The notes under the pieces are model-generated. The model ran no database searches and was not told the origin of the DNA. It saw only the letters and a program-made list of their open reading frames with translations. A stretch of 64,000 nucleotides of DNA, from NCBI RefSeq assembly GCF_011074885.1, contig NC_054690.1, positions 2,423,001-2,487,000 on the forward strand, given 5' to 3'. Made by a program: the position numbers and the translations under genes. The stretch's first letter is position 1. Every line of letters begins with the position of its first letter. Positions 9,851 to 19,284 of this stretch are shown in pieces. This DNA comes from Brettanomyces bruxellensis (taxonomy: Eukaryota; Ascomycota; Pichiomycetes; Pichiales; Pichiaceae).

Positions 9851-10540
9851 ATGGCACAGAAATCACTTAGTACACGGTTCTTTAGCAAGAAAGCTGGAAA
9901 CCCATTTGCCCTATCATTGGCATGGGTGTTTATCATACAAGGTATCCATACATTAAGCTACTTACAGGGTATGCCACTTCCGCCATATCTCCTTAAAGGG
10001 GGTCATCATCAATTTCTCACCAACATAAGTTATGTGATCACATGGGTCTACTTTATAAGTAGTGCACTTTATCATTTAGTTGGCGGTAATTCCTTAGGTC
10101 ATATTAAGGAGTACTTAAGCGCAATTGCCTTATCCGCTGAGTTTATTGTTGTTTCAGTTTATTGGTCTATGAGACTTTTTGTGCCAACACTCATTGTGCA
10201 GAAAGGACAGATAGTTCCACTCGATTTGGATTTGTTAATTCACGTGATGCCTTTTGCTTCTCTTGTCATTGACTACCTCTTCTTCTGCGAAAGATGGAAC
10301 ATTGGAGCATCAACTGGACTTGCCGTGATGTTGGGATTTGCGTTCGCTTACTGGAAATGGCTCGAACATCTTATTGGATTAGATGGTGTCTATCCTTATC
10401 CTTTCTTAAATGTTCCAGTTCCTCAAAGAGCTGTCATCTTTGCAGTTGTTGGGCTCTGCGCTTATGGTGCATTTCTCCTCTTCAAATATATTCATCCAGC
10501 TTCAACAAAGTCTTCCCGTGTCCACAAAAAAATTAACTAA
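9851..10540 (+). CDS. FAR-17a/AIG1-like (UPF0641) integral membrane protein
   Basis: The 229-residue protein has about six hydrophobic helices (near 18-37, 58-78, 88-107, 125-145, 152-172 and 190-212). It carries the family's FLTNISYVITWVYFI segment, a YHLVGGN motif, and the conserved Thr/His environment used by AIG1-type threonine hydrolases, with LIHVMPFASLVIDYLFF near residue 130. It corresponds to the yeast UPF0641 protein YHR140W. Animal AIG1/ADTRP proteins hydrolyse fatty-acid esters of hydroxy fatty acids; the yeast member's role is unproven. The C-terminus is Lys-rich (VHKKIN), a possible ER-retrieval-type tail. Length is normal for the family. Activity is inference. Confidence 0.72.
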   Translation: MAQKSLSTRFFSKKAGNPFALSLAWVFIIQGIHTLSYLQGMPLPPYLLKGGHHQFLTNISYVITWVYFISSALYHLVGGNSLGHIKEYLSAIALSAEFIVVSVYWSMRLFVPTLIVQKGQIVPLDLDLLIHVMPFASLVIDYLFFCERWNIGASTGLAVMLGFAFAYWKWLEHLIGLDGVYPYPFLNVPVPQRAVIFAVVGLCAYGAFLLFKYIHPASTKSSRVHKKIN

Positions 10541-10623
10541 AGCATTATTGATGAACATGAAGATTGTATTATCTACATACAGTCTGAGGATGGATAGATA
10601 CGTATGTTTATTTCTTCACATCT

Positions 10624-10653
10624 ATTTTTATTTTTATTTTTATTTTTATTTTT
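10624..10653. repeat. Microsatellite (ATTTTT)5
   Basis: Five perfect tandem copies of a 6-bp unit lie about 85 bp after the stop of the AIG1-like gene and about 150 bp before JJJ3. They are probably in the 3' UTR of the former. Length polymorphism between strains is likely. Confidence 0.9.
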
Positions 10654-10804
10654 TCAACATGCCCCTCTATCCTAACATTTATTTATACTCCACCTGACGT
10701 TTCCCTGTTATATCATACCCGTATCTATATCACACTTAAGCGTAGCAAACAAAGCACTGTTTATAGAAGGGCGTATATTTACATTTATTTATTATAAAGT
10801 TATC

Positions 10805-11323
10805 ATGAGCTCTTACTACAGTGTGCTAGGCATCAAAAAAAATGCAACTGAAAAAGATCTCAAGAAATCTTACAGAACAAAACTGCTTTTGCTACATCCA
10901 GACAAACAGAATCAAAGAAAAGACAACAACAGACCTTTGAGAGGAACAGTGGATAATTTACAACTTGTACGTGAAGCTTATCAAATACTTATAGATCCAA
11001 TAAAAAGGGCGAATTATGATAAATCACTTAATACAAAGAGCGGAAATAACAATCTCGGCGCTGAATTGGCAAGTGGACTAGAAACAGTTTCCCTCGATGA
11101 CTTTGACTTTAACGAAGATAGCGTCATGTGGCTAAGAGATTGCCCAAGGTGCAATAGTAAGAAAAGTTTTGAGATATCGGAAAATGACCTGGTGAAAAAT
11201 ATTTCCTTGTGTGAGGGAATACCAGATGATTTTGATGGAGCCTATAACCTAGTAATCCAATGCAATTCCTGTAGTCTTTGGCTTAGGGTTAAATACTACG
11301 ATTTAGACGAAGATGACGAGTGA
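10805..11323 (+). CDS. JJJ3: Diphthamide biosynthesis J-protein Jjj3/Dph4
   Basis: The 172-residue protein has an N-terminal J domain (about 1-75) with the HPD motif at residues 31-33, and a C-terminal CSL-type zinc-binding domain with two CxxC pairs, CPRC at 113-116 and CNSC at 153-156. This J-plus-CSL order and length identify Dph4/Jjj3, which binds iron or zinc through the CSL domain and supports the Dph1-Dph2 radical step of diphthamide formation on eEF2. It may also stimulate Hsp70 ATPase. The CTG codon at residue 27 lies at a position that is Ala/Leu in J domains, consistent with CTG being leucine in this organism. It converges on the LCAT-like gene, with 135 bp between stops. Confidence 0.88.
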   Translation: MSSYYSVLGIKKNATEKDLKKSYRTKLLLLHPDKQNQRKDNNRPLRGTVDNLQLVREAYQILIDPIKRANYDKSLNTKSGNNNLGAELASGLETVSLDDFDFNEDSVMWLRDCPRCNSKKSFEISENDLVKNISLCEGIPDDFDGAYNLVIQCNSCSLWLRVKYYDLDEDDE

Positions 11324-11458
11324 ATAAAATAAAGCGGATATAAGGCCGAATTGGTCTTTTAAATAACAACTATAAAGGGGCGTAGCCAGCCTCTGTTATA
11401 GCACAGCATTGCGCACGATTTCATACAGGATATTCTTAATGGTGATAGAGGAATCAAA

Positions 11459-13510
11459 TCATTGTTGGTGAGACCGTCTTTTCCTTCTTTGTTCTTCTTT
11501 GAAAATCGCTTCCAAAGCTTTTGCCATACATTTAGCATCAGAAAGTAAAGCTATATGACCATTCGACGATACAAATTTGGCACACAAAGGATAACTAGTA
11601 TCTTTCGGAAAGACCCACTTTTCATGTGTGACACCATCTCCAGGACCATAGAAGAAATTATAATATATTCCCCTTTTAATATCATCTTCTCCATCAACCA
11701 GTGAATATTTCACGGATGGAATCTTGTTTCCATACACAACTACTAATGGCGGATACTTGACATCAGGCCTGTACTCTAAAGATTCTTTGAATTTCCTAGT
11801 TCTTTTCAATGTGCGGCATAAGTAATCATAGGCATCATCAAATGAAATACTGAATTTGCTCTGCTGTTTTATATCAACTGACTCTCCTTTTTCCTGTTTA
11901 AGTCTGACGGCGGAAACTATTGGACTAAGATTGTACTTCACCCACATCTTTGGATCGTAAAAATCAATATCATAGTGCTTTCCGGTGCGTAGATCTTTGA
12001 AAAGACATTGATTTTTGAAGGGAACAAAAATAAAAGACGATCTCATCATAAAGTTAACTTCTGATGTTAACAAATCATTACATAGTAATATATTATCATT
12101 GTAACGTAGAGGTCCCATCACATTGACACAAGGCATTGGCGTTCCTCCATATATAATTCCTCTGACAAGTTTTGGCTCTTTAACCATGGCACCATGAGCA
12201 ACAATACCACCCATTGAATGCCCTATTAAAATGATAGGCTTTCCGCCATTATTTGAATAGATTTCCTTTAACTTTTTATGCAAACTTTCAGATATGAGGT
12301 CAATTGACAGTCTCCAATCATACCCCCAGTTATGCACTGTAACCTTGGGGTTTGATGCTAGCCTCCTGATAAGCTTCCTAGAAATGTCCACTGGACCGAT
12401 ATGTGTTAGCATACCATCTGGATAAATGGTATCCGTAGTATGTAATTCATCCTCGTCCTTAGGGCCTAGTAAAAGATTAATTTTCTTAATATTTAATCCA
12501 GCTTTTAGCACAGGAATCCAAGCTCTTCTGTTAGTAGAAGCGTCTCGCAAAATGCTACCTCTGTATCCTCCCATCACAAGAATATCTCCATCAATTTTAT
12601 CAAAAATAGGATTTCCCCATCCATCGTCGGATAGAGATGGTGTTATTGCCTTTCTCAAGGCAACCATCTTTCCATCACCCAATTTGGTAATATCTTTGTA
12701 GTAAAATTCTTCCTCAATAGTACTCAAACTTTGTTGCTTCTCTAGTTTATTTCGAATTTCTTCCTTCTTGGCCTCATCCTCGATATGCTCTTTTTTTACC
12801 GTACCCAATTTAAATTGCAACGACGGGAGCTTAGATGAGTTACTTGAGATATTACTCAATAAAGGTATGCTGGAAAGCTTCTGGCCAATTGAGGGATTTG
12901 TAAATGGAAGGGAAAAGTTGAAAATTTTCCTTGACGCATTTACCGGGCTGCTAACGTTATTTTCGTTCGAACCTTTGCCACCCTTGGTAGAAGACTTACT
13001 GCTGTCCTCTTGATCAGTCACATCAATACCACCAATAATCGATGAAGCATACTCCTGCCTTAATCTTTTATGAACTGGAAGTAGTTCAGCTGGCAGGGGA
13101 ATGGTAGATCTATAACCCTCTATCCCCTTAGAGGGGATTGGCTCTTCTAAATCGGTCTGATAATCATCTTCATCGCCACTATATATATCAGATAATTGGG
13201 GTGTTAAACTGTGATCCCCATTAGAAACAATGGTTTCGCAATTGTTCTGTTTACTTTTTTCGTCGTTAAATTTATCAACGACCACAGTTTCGCTATCACC
13301 GTTACGAGGCTGAGAGTCCGTTAACGCTTTTGTACTTGATTGGTTGGGTTCAGCTACTTTTGTTGACTCCGTAACATTCGACTGTGGACAAGACACAAAC
13401 TTCTCCATAAACTTCTTCAAAGTCCTCTTTGGATTTGATACACATCCGAGTAAGCCGCCGGTATTGATATTAACCTTGGTTGTTTCTTTATCCTTAACTG
13501 AATACGTCAT
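11459..13510 (-). CDS. LCAT-like alpha/beta hydrolase (putative lipase/acyltransferase)
   Basis: The 683-residue protein has a long, low-complexity, Ser/Asp-rich N-terminal half (1-270) and a hydrolase domain after it. GHSMGG at 430-435 places the nucleophile at Ser432. NWGYDWRLS at 394-402 and VMGGYRGSIL near 312 are typical of lecithin:cholesterol acyltransferase-like folds. Downstream GPGDGVTHEKW and SNGHIALLSD look like the Asp and His regions of the triad. No signal peptide or clear membrane helix is seen, so it is probably cytosolic or peripherally bound to lipid. It resembles the uncharacterised fungal LCAT-like lipases (S. cerevisiae YJR098C is a possible counterpart, from memory). 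Substrate is unknown. The phospho-rich N-terminal half suggests regulation. Confidence 0.65.
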   Translation of the reverse strand: MTYSVKDKETTKVNINTGGLLGCVSNPKRTLKKFMEKFVSCPQSNVTESTKVAEPNQSSTKALTDSQPRNGDSETVVVDKFNDEKSKQNNCETIVSNGDHSLTPQLSDIYSGDEDDYQTDLEEPIPSKGIEGYRSTIPLPAELLPVHKRLRQEYASSIIGGIDVTDQEDSSKSSTKGGKGSNENNVSSPVNASRKIFNFSLPFTNPSIGQKLSSIPLLSNISSNSSKLPSLQFKLGTVKKEHIEDEAKKEEIRNKLEKQQSLSTIEEEFYYKDITKLGDGKMVALRKAITPSLSDDGWGNPIFDKIDGDILVMGGYRGSILRDASTNRRAWIPVLKAGLNIKKINLLLGPKDEDELHTTDTIYPDGMLTHIGPVDISRKLIRRLASNPKVTVHNWGYDWRLSIDLISESLHKKLKEIYSNNGGKPIILIGHSMGGIVAHGAMVKEPKLVRGIIYGGTPMPCVNVMGPLRYNDNILLCNDLLTSEVNFMMRSSFIFVPFKNQCLFKDLRTGKHYDIDFYDPKMWVKYNLSPIVSAVRLKQEKGESVDIKQQSKFSISFDDAYDYLCRTLKRTRKFKESLEYRPDVKYPPLVVVYGNKIPSVKYSLVDGEDDIKRGIYYNFFYGPGDGVTHEKWVFPKDTSYPLCAKFVSSNGHIALLSDAKCMAKALEAIFKEEQRRKRRSHQQ

Positions 13511-15056
13511 AGAGCAGGATCAGATCTTAAGCAGATTTTGACGGTACCAAGGAGTTAACAAAAATTTGTTCCCGGTGTGCTTGACACTCGGATTATAATA
13601 TGAAAATAACGATTATACGATATATAAATATTGCTTGACTGGTTCTCGTGAAAAGAGCGAAACTAGCATCGGTTAGTAGTTAAAATGGATCCGAATTAAT
13701 ATAGTCCCCGGCAAAACAAATAGGGCATTTTGTTTAAAAATTTTAAAAAGCACCTCCAATCACTTCAGTGGATGACCAAAGAATATAACCAAAATGGTAT
13801 CATCCTTAATTGTTTTATTTAATAGTAGAATTTGTGTAAATTAGTACACCCAGTAGAGTAACTGATTTGCGGGTGATCAACATAGGTACCGAACTCAGCT
13901 TAACTTTGAACAATAAAAACTTTTGATTTCCCGTTTTCCCTATTATTTCGCGCCTCTTCTGTTGGTCTTCTCGATGTTAATCTATTGTCATATTCTGCAC
14001 ATGCGATATTTATTCGCTCTTGGAAATTTCGGAAAAAGAGCTTTCTAGCATGAATGGGCTCAGCTAAAAAAAAAATTGGATCCGGAACTGCCTGTCAGAA
14101 TTTTTGCCCCTCACACTTCGTGAGAAATATACTTATACGATGCATTCATTTTCTTTATTATATAACCAAGGATTGCTATATTATTGCTGACGTCAGGTAT
14201 ATCACGCACACCACTTGTGGTTACGTAAACGAATCACGTGGTGATAAGAATTATAAAGCAAAAAAAATGTATTTCCAATGTACGGATGCTTTGTCCTCAA
14301 ATACTTTTTTTTTCGAGTGCAAATTTTAGTTTTCTCTCGATAGGGTTCTTTCATACAACTTCATTCCTTAGCAAACTAGCACATTACTCTCCTTATTTCT
14401 AATGTTATTGTACATTAATACGGCAAATAAATTGCTGAATGCCATAGAGAGAGTAAATAAAGAACTCGAAGGGTCGAGTATACTTTCTCTGTTTTATTTA
14501 TATGAATTGCACTATCTTAAGTTACCTGATTCAGAGGGGAGGATATGCTGGATTGTTTAACAACTCTTCATATCTGTCTAACCCTCAAACATATCTTGAA
14601 ATGTGTCGATGTGCGAAGAAAAATTCAGATTACTTTTTCCTTGAACCACTCTTGAAGTGAACTGGGCGTACTTTCCTCCACGAGTAAAGTTACCACCAAA
14701 ATTTCAACATTCACTTCACGTTCTTACTAGATTGGTTCACTCATTTGGGACTACTGAGTTGTTGCAAGTTTGCTTACCTCCTGGAGTTTTTTCAGATTTG
14801 GTATGCGTTTTGGTTTATCCGATGACTTGCGTGACTTCAGGAGTTATGAAGAATCTTACATTTCAGGATAAACTGTAAATTTTCGTAATTATCATATAGT
14901 AGATTAAGTTATAAGTTGTGAAACAGCTGGTCAGCTGCCTCTTTTGAAACAATAATACAAAGTAAAAATCAATAAAGCCAACACAAAACAAGCAAAAAGG
15001 CAAGAGAGGATAATACAGGAATGAGTCAGAAGGATGACTGCAACTAAAAGCACCAT
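13511..15056. other. 1.5-kb spacer between the LCAT-like and bZIP genes
   Basis: It contains the upstream region of the LCAT-like gene (from 13511 rightward) and the 3' flank of the bZIP gene. Two short plus-strand frames (14054-14329 and 14657-14878) have no family motif and Cys/Phe-rich random-looking translations. A direct CAGCTG repeat occurs at 14924 and 14932. No tRNA or snRNA signature was recognised. The stretch 14640-14880 is less AT-rich than its surroundings and is the best place to look for an unannotated RNA or small ORF. Confidence 0.35.
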
Positions 15057-15977
15057 TTAACGTCTCTTTTGCTTCATATTTTTCTCTCGATTGTCCTGCT
15101 TCACAGTCTGGGCTCCACTGCTAGGGGAAACTACTTTTCCAACTGGTTTGGAACTTATCACATCTAAATTTGGTAATGTAGCGACCCTTATATCTGCCAA
15201 TTTACTCTCTAGAACCTGTACATACTCCTTCAAGTGACAATTTTCCTGTTTCAACTTTTCTATTGTATTTTCACACTTTTCATGCTGTGAGGCTATTATT
15301 TCCAAATCCTTCATCTTCCTCTTCCTCCGCTCCCGAAATGCTTTCTGCGCCGTACGATTTTGAGCTGCTCTTTTACTGTTTTTGAGGGGTTTGTTGTACA
15401 TGGTTGGCTTTCGGTCTTTCACACCGAGTAAGGCCTGATTAGCCGTCATTTTACCACCATTGGTACTAAATGAACCAAATTCACCATTGTTTATAAAGCC
15501 AGCTTTATTATCTGCAGTCTTTTGCGACAATGTACCACTCCTATCTTTATCAAACTCATTCTTTGACAAGAGAAGAGGGGATATCCGAGATGCCATCGCT
15601 AAATCTGTGGTATTTGCTCCGACTTCAAATTTGTCATTATATTGGTCTTCTGCTTTTCCATTAGATCTCCTATCTTGCGCATCCATAGGTAATCCCGAAC
15701 TTAATTCATTTTTGGAATTTGATTTTTCGCCTTTAGATTCCAATTTCTCATTCATATGTGCATTTGCTGCTGCTGCTGCTGCAATTGCTGCAACCGTGAC
15801 CTCAGGGTCAAGTCCAACATTTCTTAAATTTTGGCTTTCCTCACTAGCTGTCTTCGCTGTTTCTTCATCCGTCTTTTGTACTTTCTGCTTTGATTTATGC
15901 TGCTTCTCTTTGGCCCTTGTATTTTTAGTGGATTCATCTTCTGTTTGAAAAGATGGATCAATAGCGGAGTTCAACAT
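15057..15977 (-). CDS. YAP-type bZIP transcription factor
   Basis: The 306-residue protein has a bZIP near its C-terminus. The basic region at about 200-222 contains KRAAQNRTAQKAFRERR, with the AQ…F..R pattern that marks the fungal Yap/Pap1 class and recognises TTAC/GTAA half sites. The leucine zipper follows (225-262) with heptad hydrophobics in LEIIASQHEKCENTIEKL and LKEYVQVLESKL. The N-terminal part is charged and Lys/Glu-rich with an alanine run (residues 63-72, encoded by a GCA/GCT repeat). I see no C-terminal cysteine-rich domain like that of Yap1, so redox control of that type is unlikely. Which Yap paralogue it is cannot be assigned. Family knowledge suggests a stress or metal-response regulator. 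Confidence 0.75.
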   Translation of the reverse strand: MLNSAIDPSFQTEDESTKNTRAKEKQHKSKQKVQKTDEETAKTASEESQNLRNVGLDPEVTVAAIAAAAAANAHMNEKLESKGEKSNSKNELSSGLPMDAQDRRSNGKAEDQYNDKFEVGANTTDLAMASRISPLLLSKNEFDKDRSGTLSQKTADNKAGFINNGEFGSFSTNGGKMTANQALLGVKDRKPTMYNKPLKNSKRAAQNRTAQKAFRERRKRKMKDLEIIASQHEKCENTIEKLKQENCHLKEYVQVLESKLADIRVATLPNLDVISSKPVGKVVSPSSGAQTVKQDNREKNMKQKRR

Positions 15978-16901
15978 ACTTGGGCAACTTTATATATCTC
16001 AAGAATGTTCTTCTGGAGGAAACGCACGTCGCTCTCCTCCTAAATTTGATTAGTGCTTGCACGTATTCGTAAGAAATACCTGATATCTAGATGTTGAAAA
16101 AAGGGAATTTCTCTTGCTTACGTTATTATTAACCAAATGCGAACGGTGGAGCAAAAAGGGGAAAAAAAGTAAATAACCAGTTGACCTTACAACTAATCCA
16201 GCGAACCGGTGTACGGATGCTAGAGTTCGAATTAATCAGGGATTTCCTTGGAGTTAATTCGAAACGCTCATCTCCCTAATATTATGGGCTTAGTAATTTA
16301 CTGTTCCAAGGTGTACTGCATGTTGCTAGCAAAAAACTTTAATCCAAATATCTAGTGCAAAAATTTGTTGAAAGGCATTATTCACCTTTCGACAAGAAAA
16401 TGGTAAACAAAATACTTTCGCAGAATCCTAATTTGAGAACTAACCCTTGGCTACATATTCAGCTATTCAGCTCTTTTTTGCAGGCACATATTACTATAAT
16501 TCCTTACTTTCGTTCTTTTTTGGTAATACTTGCTTTTATTTAGGCAGTACAAATTTATTGATTATACTGCTCTTAGCCGTTCGAGGAGCGCGAAATCAAA
16601 AGAGTAGGAAGCGAGAGAAAGAAAAAAAAAGATTACCGAATGAACATTTTCTTAGTAGCGAGATAATTTGTCTACAAATTACGTTGGTAGATCCTTATAC
16701 AATAAATATAACAGTGAACAGATCCGTATAATTTTTTAAAGGAAAGGATAAAGAAAGAGACAACAAGATAAGGGAACAGTCTGCTATATTTGATAAATAA
16801 ATATCCCGGGGGAAGAAAATTTGGATATATTCTCTATTTTTCTTTCATTCTCTTTCGGCTTCTTTAATAAGATAGCGGAGTCACCTTGCTAAGAGGCATT
16901 T
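15978..16901. promoter_or_regulatory. Divergent promoter region, bZIP gene / 703-residue orphan
   Basis: The 924-bp spacer lies between two divergent starts. It is long for this window, as is common for regulatory genes. It includes T-rich tracts and a purine-rich block at 16600-16640. The short frames inside it (16355-16731) have no recognisable content. Confidence 0.4.
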
Positions 16902-19013
16902 ATGGCTGAAGTTCCTATAATGTCCCGAAGTTCCAAAGGTGAGCTCCGATCTGGATCAGGAGACAAATCATTTGTGATTGGGGAAAGCAACTTTAAGGAT
17001 ATCTTGAATACCGCAGAAAGTTCCGACAACAATCCCAAAGATGTCCTGGAAGCCCCGGAATTATCCAACAGCAGTACAAGCAATAAAGCAATCTTACCTA
17101 AAGTTGGAGAACAAAACATACAGGATCGGAGTTTAAATAGCAGCTTTAATGCTGATGACACATTTGACACTTCCAAGTTTTATGAGATGTTTTCCTCAAA
17201 AGAGCTGCAATCAGATATTAATAGCTCACCCGGAAAATTAAGCAGAACATCTTTTTCATCATCTAGTAGATGCTGGAATAATACAAGCTTGCCAGTTACA
17301 CCAGTGCGGGCAAAGTCCGTGGGAAATTTGCTTTTCCAGCCTTTTTCCCGTGTGGGATTCAATTCGACGCATAATTTAGGTACTGAACATAATGGTCTTC
17401 GGATATCTGGAATGAATAAATTTTCCCGATTTTTCGATAGCTCGGTAGACGATTCTGCGATCTCAGATCAATTATTGAGACCAGAGTCAGCAGGAATTGA
17501 ATATGCTTCGCCGGTGTCACTTTCATCTTCTCCTGGACCATGGCAACCCCCATCTTTCTGCAATGGGGATACTGGGAAAAGATCTTCAACATTTGCACAG
17601 AAATCAAGATTTTTTCCTAACAAGCAAGCAGAATTAAGAACTCACAACACGCTAATATTGCCGTCTACTTCTTTAAATGATCCAATGTCACTCGAATCCT
17701 TAGAAGCGAGCCTCCCGTCATTACCTGTACAAAAACGAATTGGTTCGACAAATATTTTTTCTGGCTCCTCTTCACCATTGTCATTAGCCATGGTTCCAGA
17801 ATTCCATCCTGCAAGAGAATCTTTAAGGAAAGCGAAAAGCTTTGAGAATTTCAACTTGGAGCCGTCCATGAATTCGGCGCATCAAGCAGCTGCTAATGTG
17901 CTCGGTGAAATGCCTGAAGATGAAGCCTCACCAACTCCTAATGGGTATACAAGCCATAATGCTGAGGTTAAGAATCAAGAAAATGGGCTTCCTCAGGTGA
18001 ATTCCAGAGAGGTGAAATCATTTAGAGAGACAGAAAGGCATCCGAGAGAATTACAGACTACCAGATATACTGAAGTTAACACAGAAATAGAGGACAAAGA
18101 AGGGCAATATCAGAAATTTTATGACAATATTGAGCTGTCGTTGCCAAAGATTCCGTACTCAGAACGTTCGAGACTGCCATCTTGTCCAAGTATTTTGAAG
18201 TACATTCGGAGTATCATAACACGGCAGCCTACTCAATATATGGTTTACATTGCATCATTGCCATATGACACACCAACATCGCAATGTCATGAACTGATAG
18301 CCCAGGCATTTAATAACTTTGGAGAAGTCACTAGTGCAGTAAAAGATGAACACAGCAGATGGTCGAAAGTTGCCCCTGAAAAGGATATTTTCATTCGATA
18401 CAGAATAGTTGCAAAATTATTCAACGACCAAAGGACACCATACAAGTCGCATAGATTTTTTAATGAGGTAACTGGCCGCGATTCGAAAATGCTTTTGTTT
18501 TTCGATTATTCTTCGAGTTCGCCCAATGGTCGTCTTGAAAAAGGTAACCCATTTGGATATTCCAAACAGGATTTATCATCATACCCTGAAGGATTTTCTT
18601 CAACATTCCATAAAAGAGGACTCAATAATTTTATGTTCGTCCGTGAGCTTCAAAGCAAAATGATAATAAGTAAAGTCAGGCTTAGCAATACCATAACAAT
18701 AGATAGTGCGGAGTTTAGAGTTTCACTTCCAATCGAGGAGTTAGGATTAAGCTTGGATAGTGATTCACATGCGGCAGATGATGAAAATCGGTATTTAGAA
18801 GATGGTCGGAATTCTTACAGACGAATTAGGAGATCATATGTTGTTAGTATCGATGTGAGAGACCTCGAGAATAGGCCAGGTTACTACTATAATGGAAAGT
18901 TTGGTAGCAGTGATCATTCAGGAGAAAGCAACGTAGGAAAGAATTCTGGCAATAGTGGAAAGTCACATTACAACACCCGTATAAACAATCGGAACTATAA
19001 TAAAAAGAAATAG
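16902..19013 (+). CDS. Ser-rich protein of unknown function, 703 residues
   Basis: I do not recognise this protein. Residues 1-430 are Ser/Asn/Pro-rich and probably disordered, with several basophilic-kinase or 14-3-3-like sites (RAKSVGN, RKAKSFEN) and SP/TP sites. From about 418 the composition becomes globular: SCPSILKYIRSIITRQPTQYMVYIASLPYDTPTSQC, then FNNFGEVTSAV, KDIFIRYRIVAKLFND and SKMLLFFDYSS. The YIASLPYDT…FGEVT pattern loosely recalls an RNA-recognition motif (RNP2-like start, F-G-E-V loop), but the aromatic RNP1 octamer is not clear. The tail is Gly/Asn/Tyr/Lys-rich (residues 655-703), as in RNA-binding proteins. A divergent RNA-binding regulatory protein is a reasonable guess, no more. 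The start is the first ATG of the open frame. Confidence 0.6.
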   Translation: MAEVPIMSRSSKGELRSGSGDKSFVIGESNFKDILNTAESSDNNPKDVLEAPELSNSSTSNKAILPKVGEQNIQDRSLNSSFNADDTFDTSKFYEMFSSKELQSDINSSPGKLSRTSFSSSSRCWNNTSLPVTPVRAKSVGNLLFQPFSRVGFNSTHNLGTEHNGLRISGMNKFSRFFDSSVDDSAISDQLLRPESAGIEYASPVSLSSSPGPWQPPSFCNGDTGKRSSTFAQKSRFFPNKQAELRTHNTLILPSTSLNDPMSLESLEASLPSLPVQKRIGSTNIFSGSSSPLSLAMVPEFHPARESLRKAKSFENFNLEPSMNSAHQAAANVLGEMPEDEASPTPNGYTSHNAEVKNQENGLPQVNSREVKSFRETERHPRELQTTRYTEVNTEIEDKEGQYQKFYDNIELSLPKIPYSERSRLPSCPSILKYIRSIITRQPTQYMVYIASLPYDTPTSQCHELIAQAFNNFGEVTSAVKDEHSRWSKVAPEKDIFIRYRIVAKLFNDQRTPYKSHRFFNEVTGRDSKMLLFFDYSSSSPNGRLEKGNPFGYSKQDLSSYPEGFSSTFHKRGLNNFMFVRELQSKMIISKVRLSNTITIDSAEFRVSLPIEELGLSLDSDSHAADDENRYLEDGRNSYRRIRRSYVVSIDVRDLENRPGYYYNGKFGSSDHSGESNVGKNSGNSGKSHYNTRINNRNYNKKK

Positions 19014-19284
19014 ACACAGACATTGAGATAAGATAACAAGTAAAATAATATATATATTTATATATACAAATATGCGAAATTATTGGTGAAATTTTAATTC
19101 AGATGAGATGTTGATTAAAAAAAAAAATGATCTATCCGCGAGCGTGCCTAGGCGAGCTTTCTAGGAAGAGAAAAAAATAAGACTGCAAATTATTTAATAT
19201 TACTATGATAGAAGTGGGATTGCCTGTTATTTCGTTTGTAAGATAACAAGATTAATCATTCGATCCAAAGAATATAGACGCATT

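Noticed and set aside
14054..14878. Frames 14054-14329 and 14657-14878 as genes
   Set aside because: Compositions look random (many Cys, Phe and Thr), with no recognisable domain and no neighbouring exon signals.
16355..16731. Overlapping frames upstream of the 703-residue orphan
   Set aside because: Low-complexity hydrophobic translations in a promoter region; no support.
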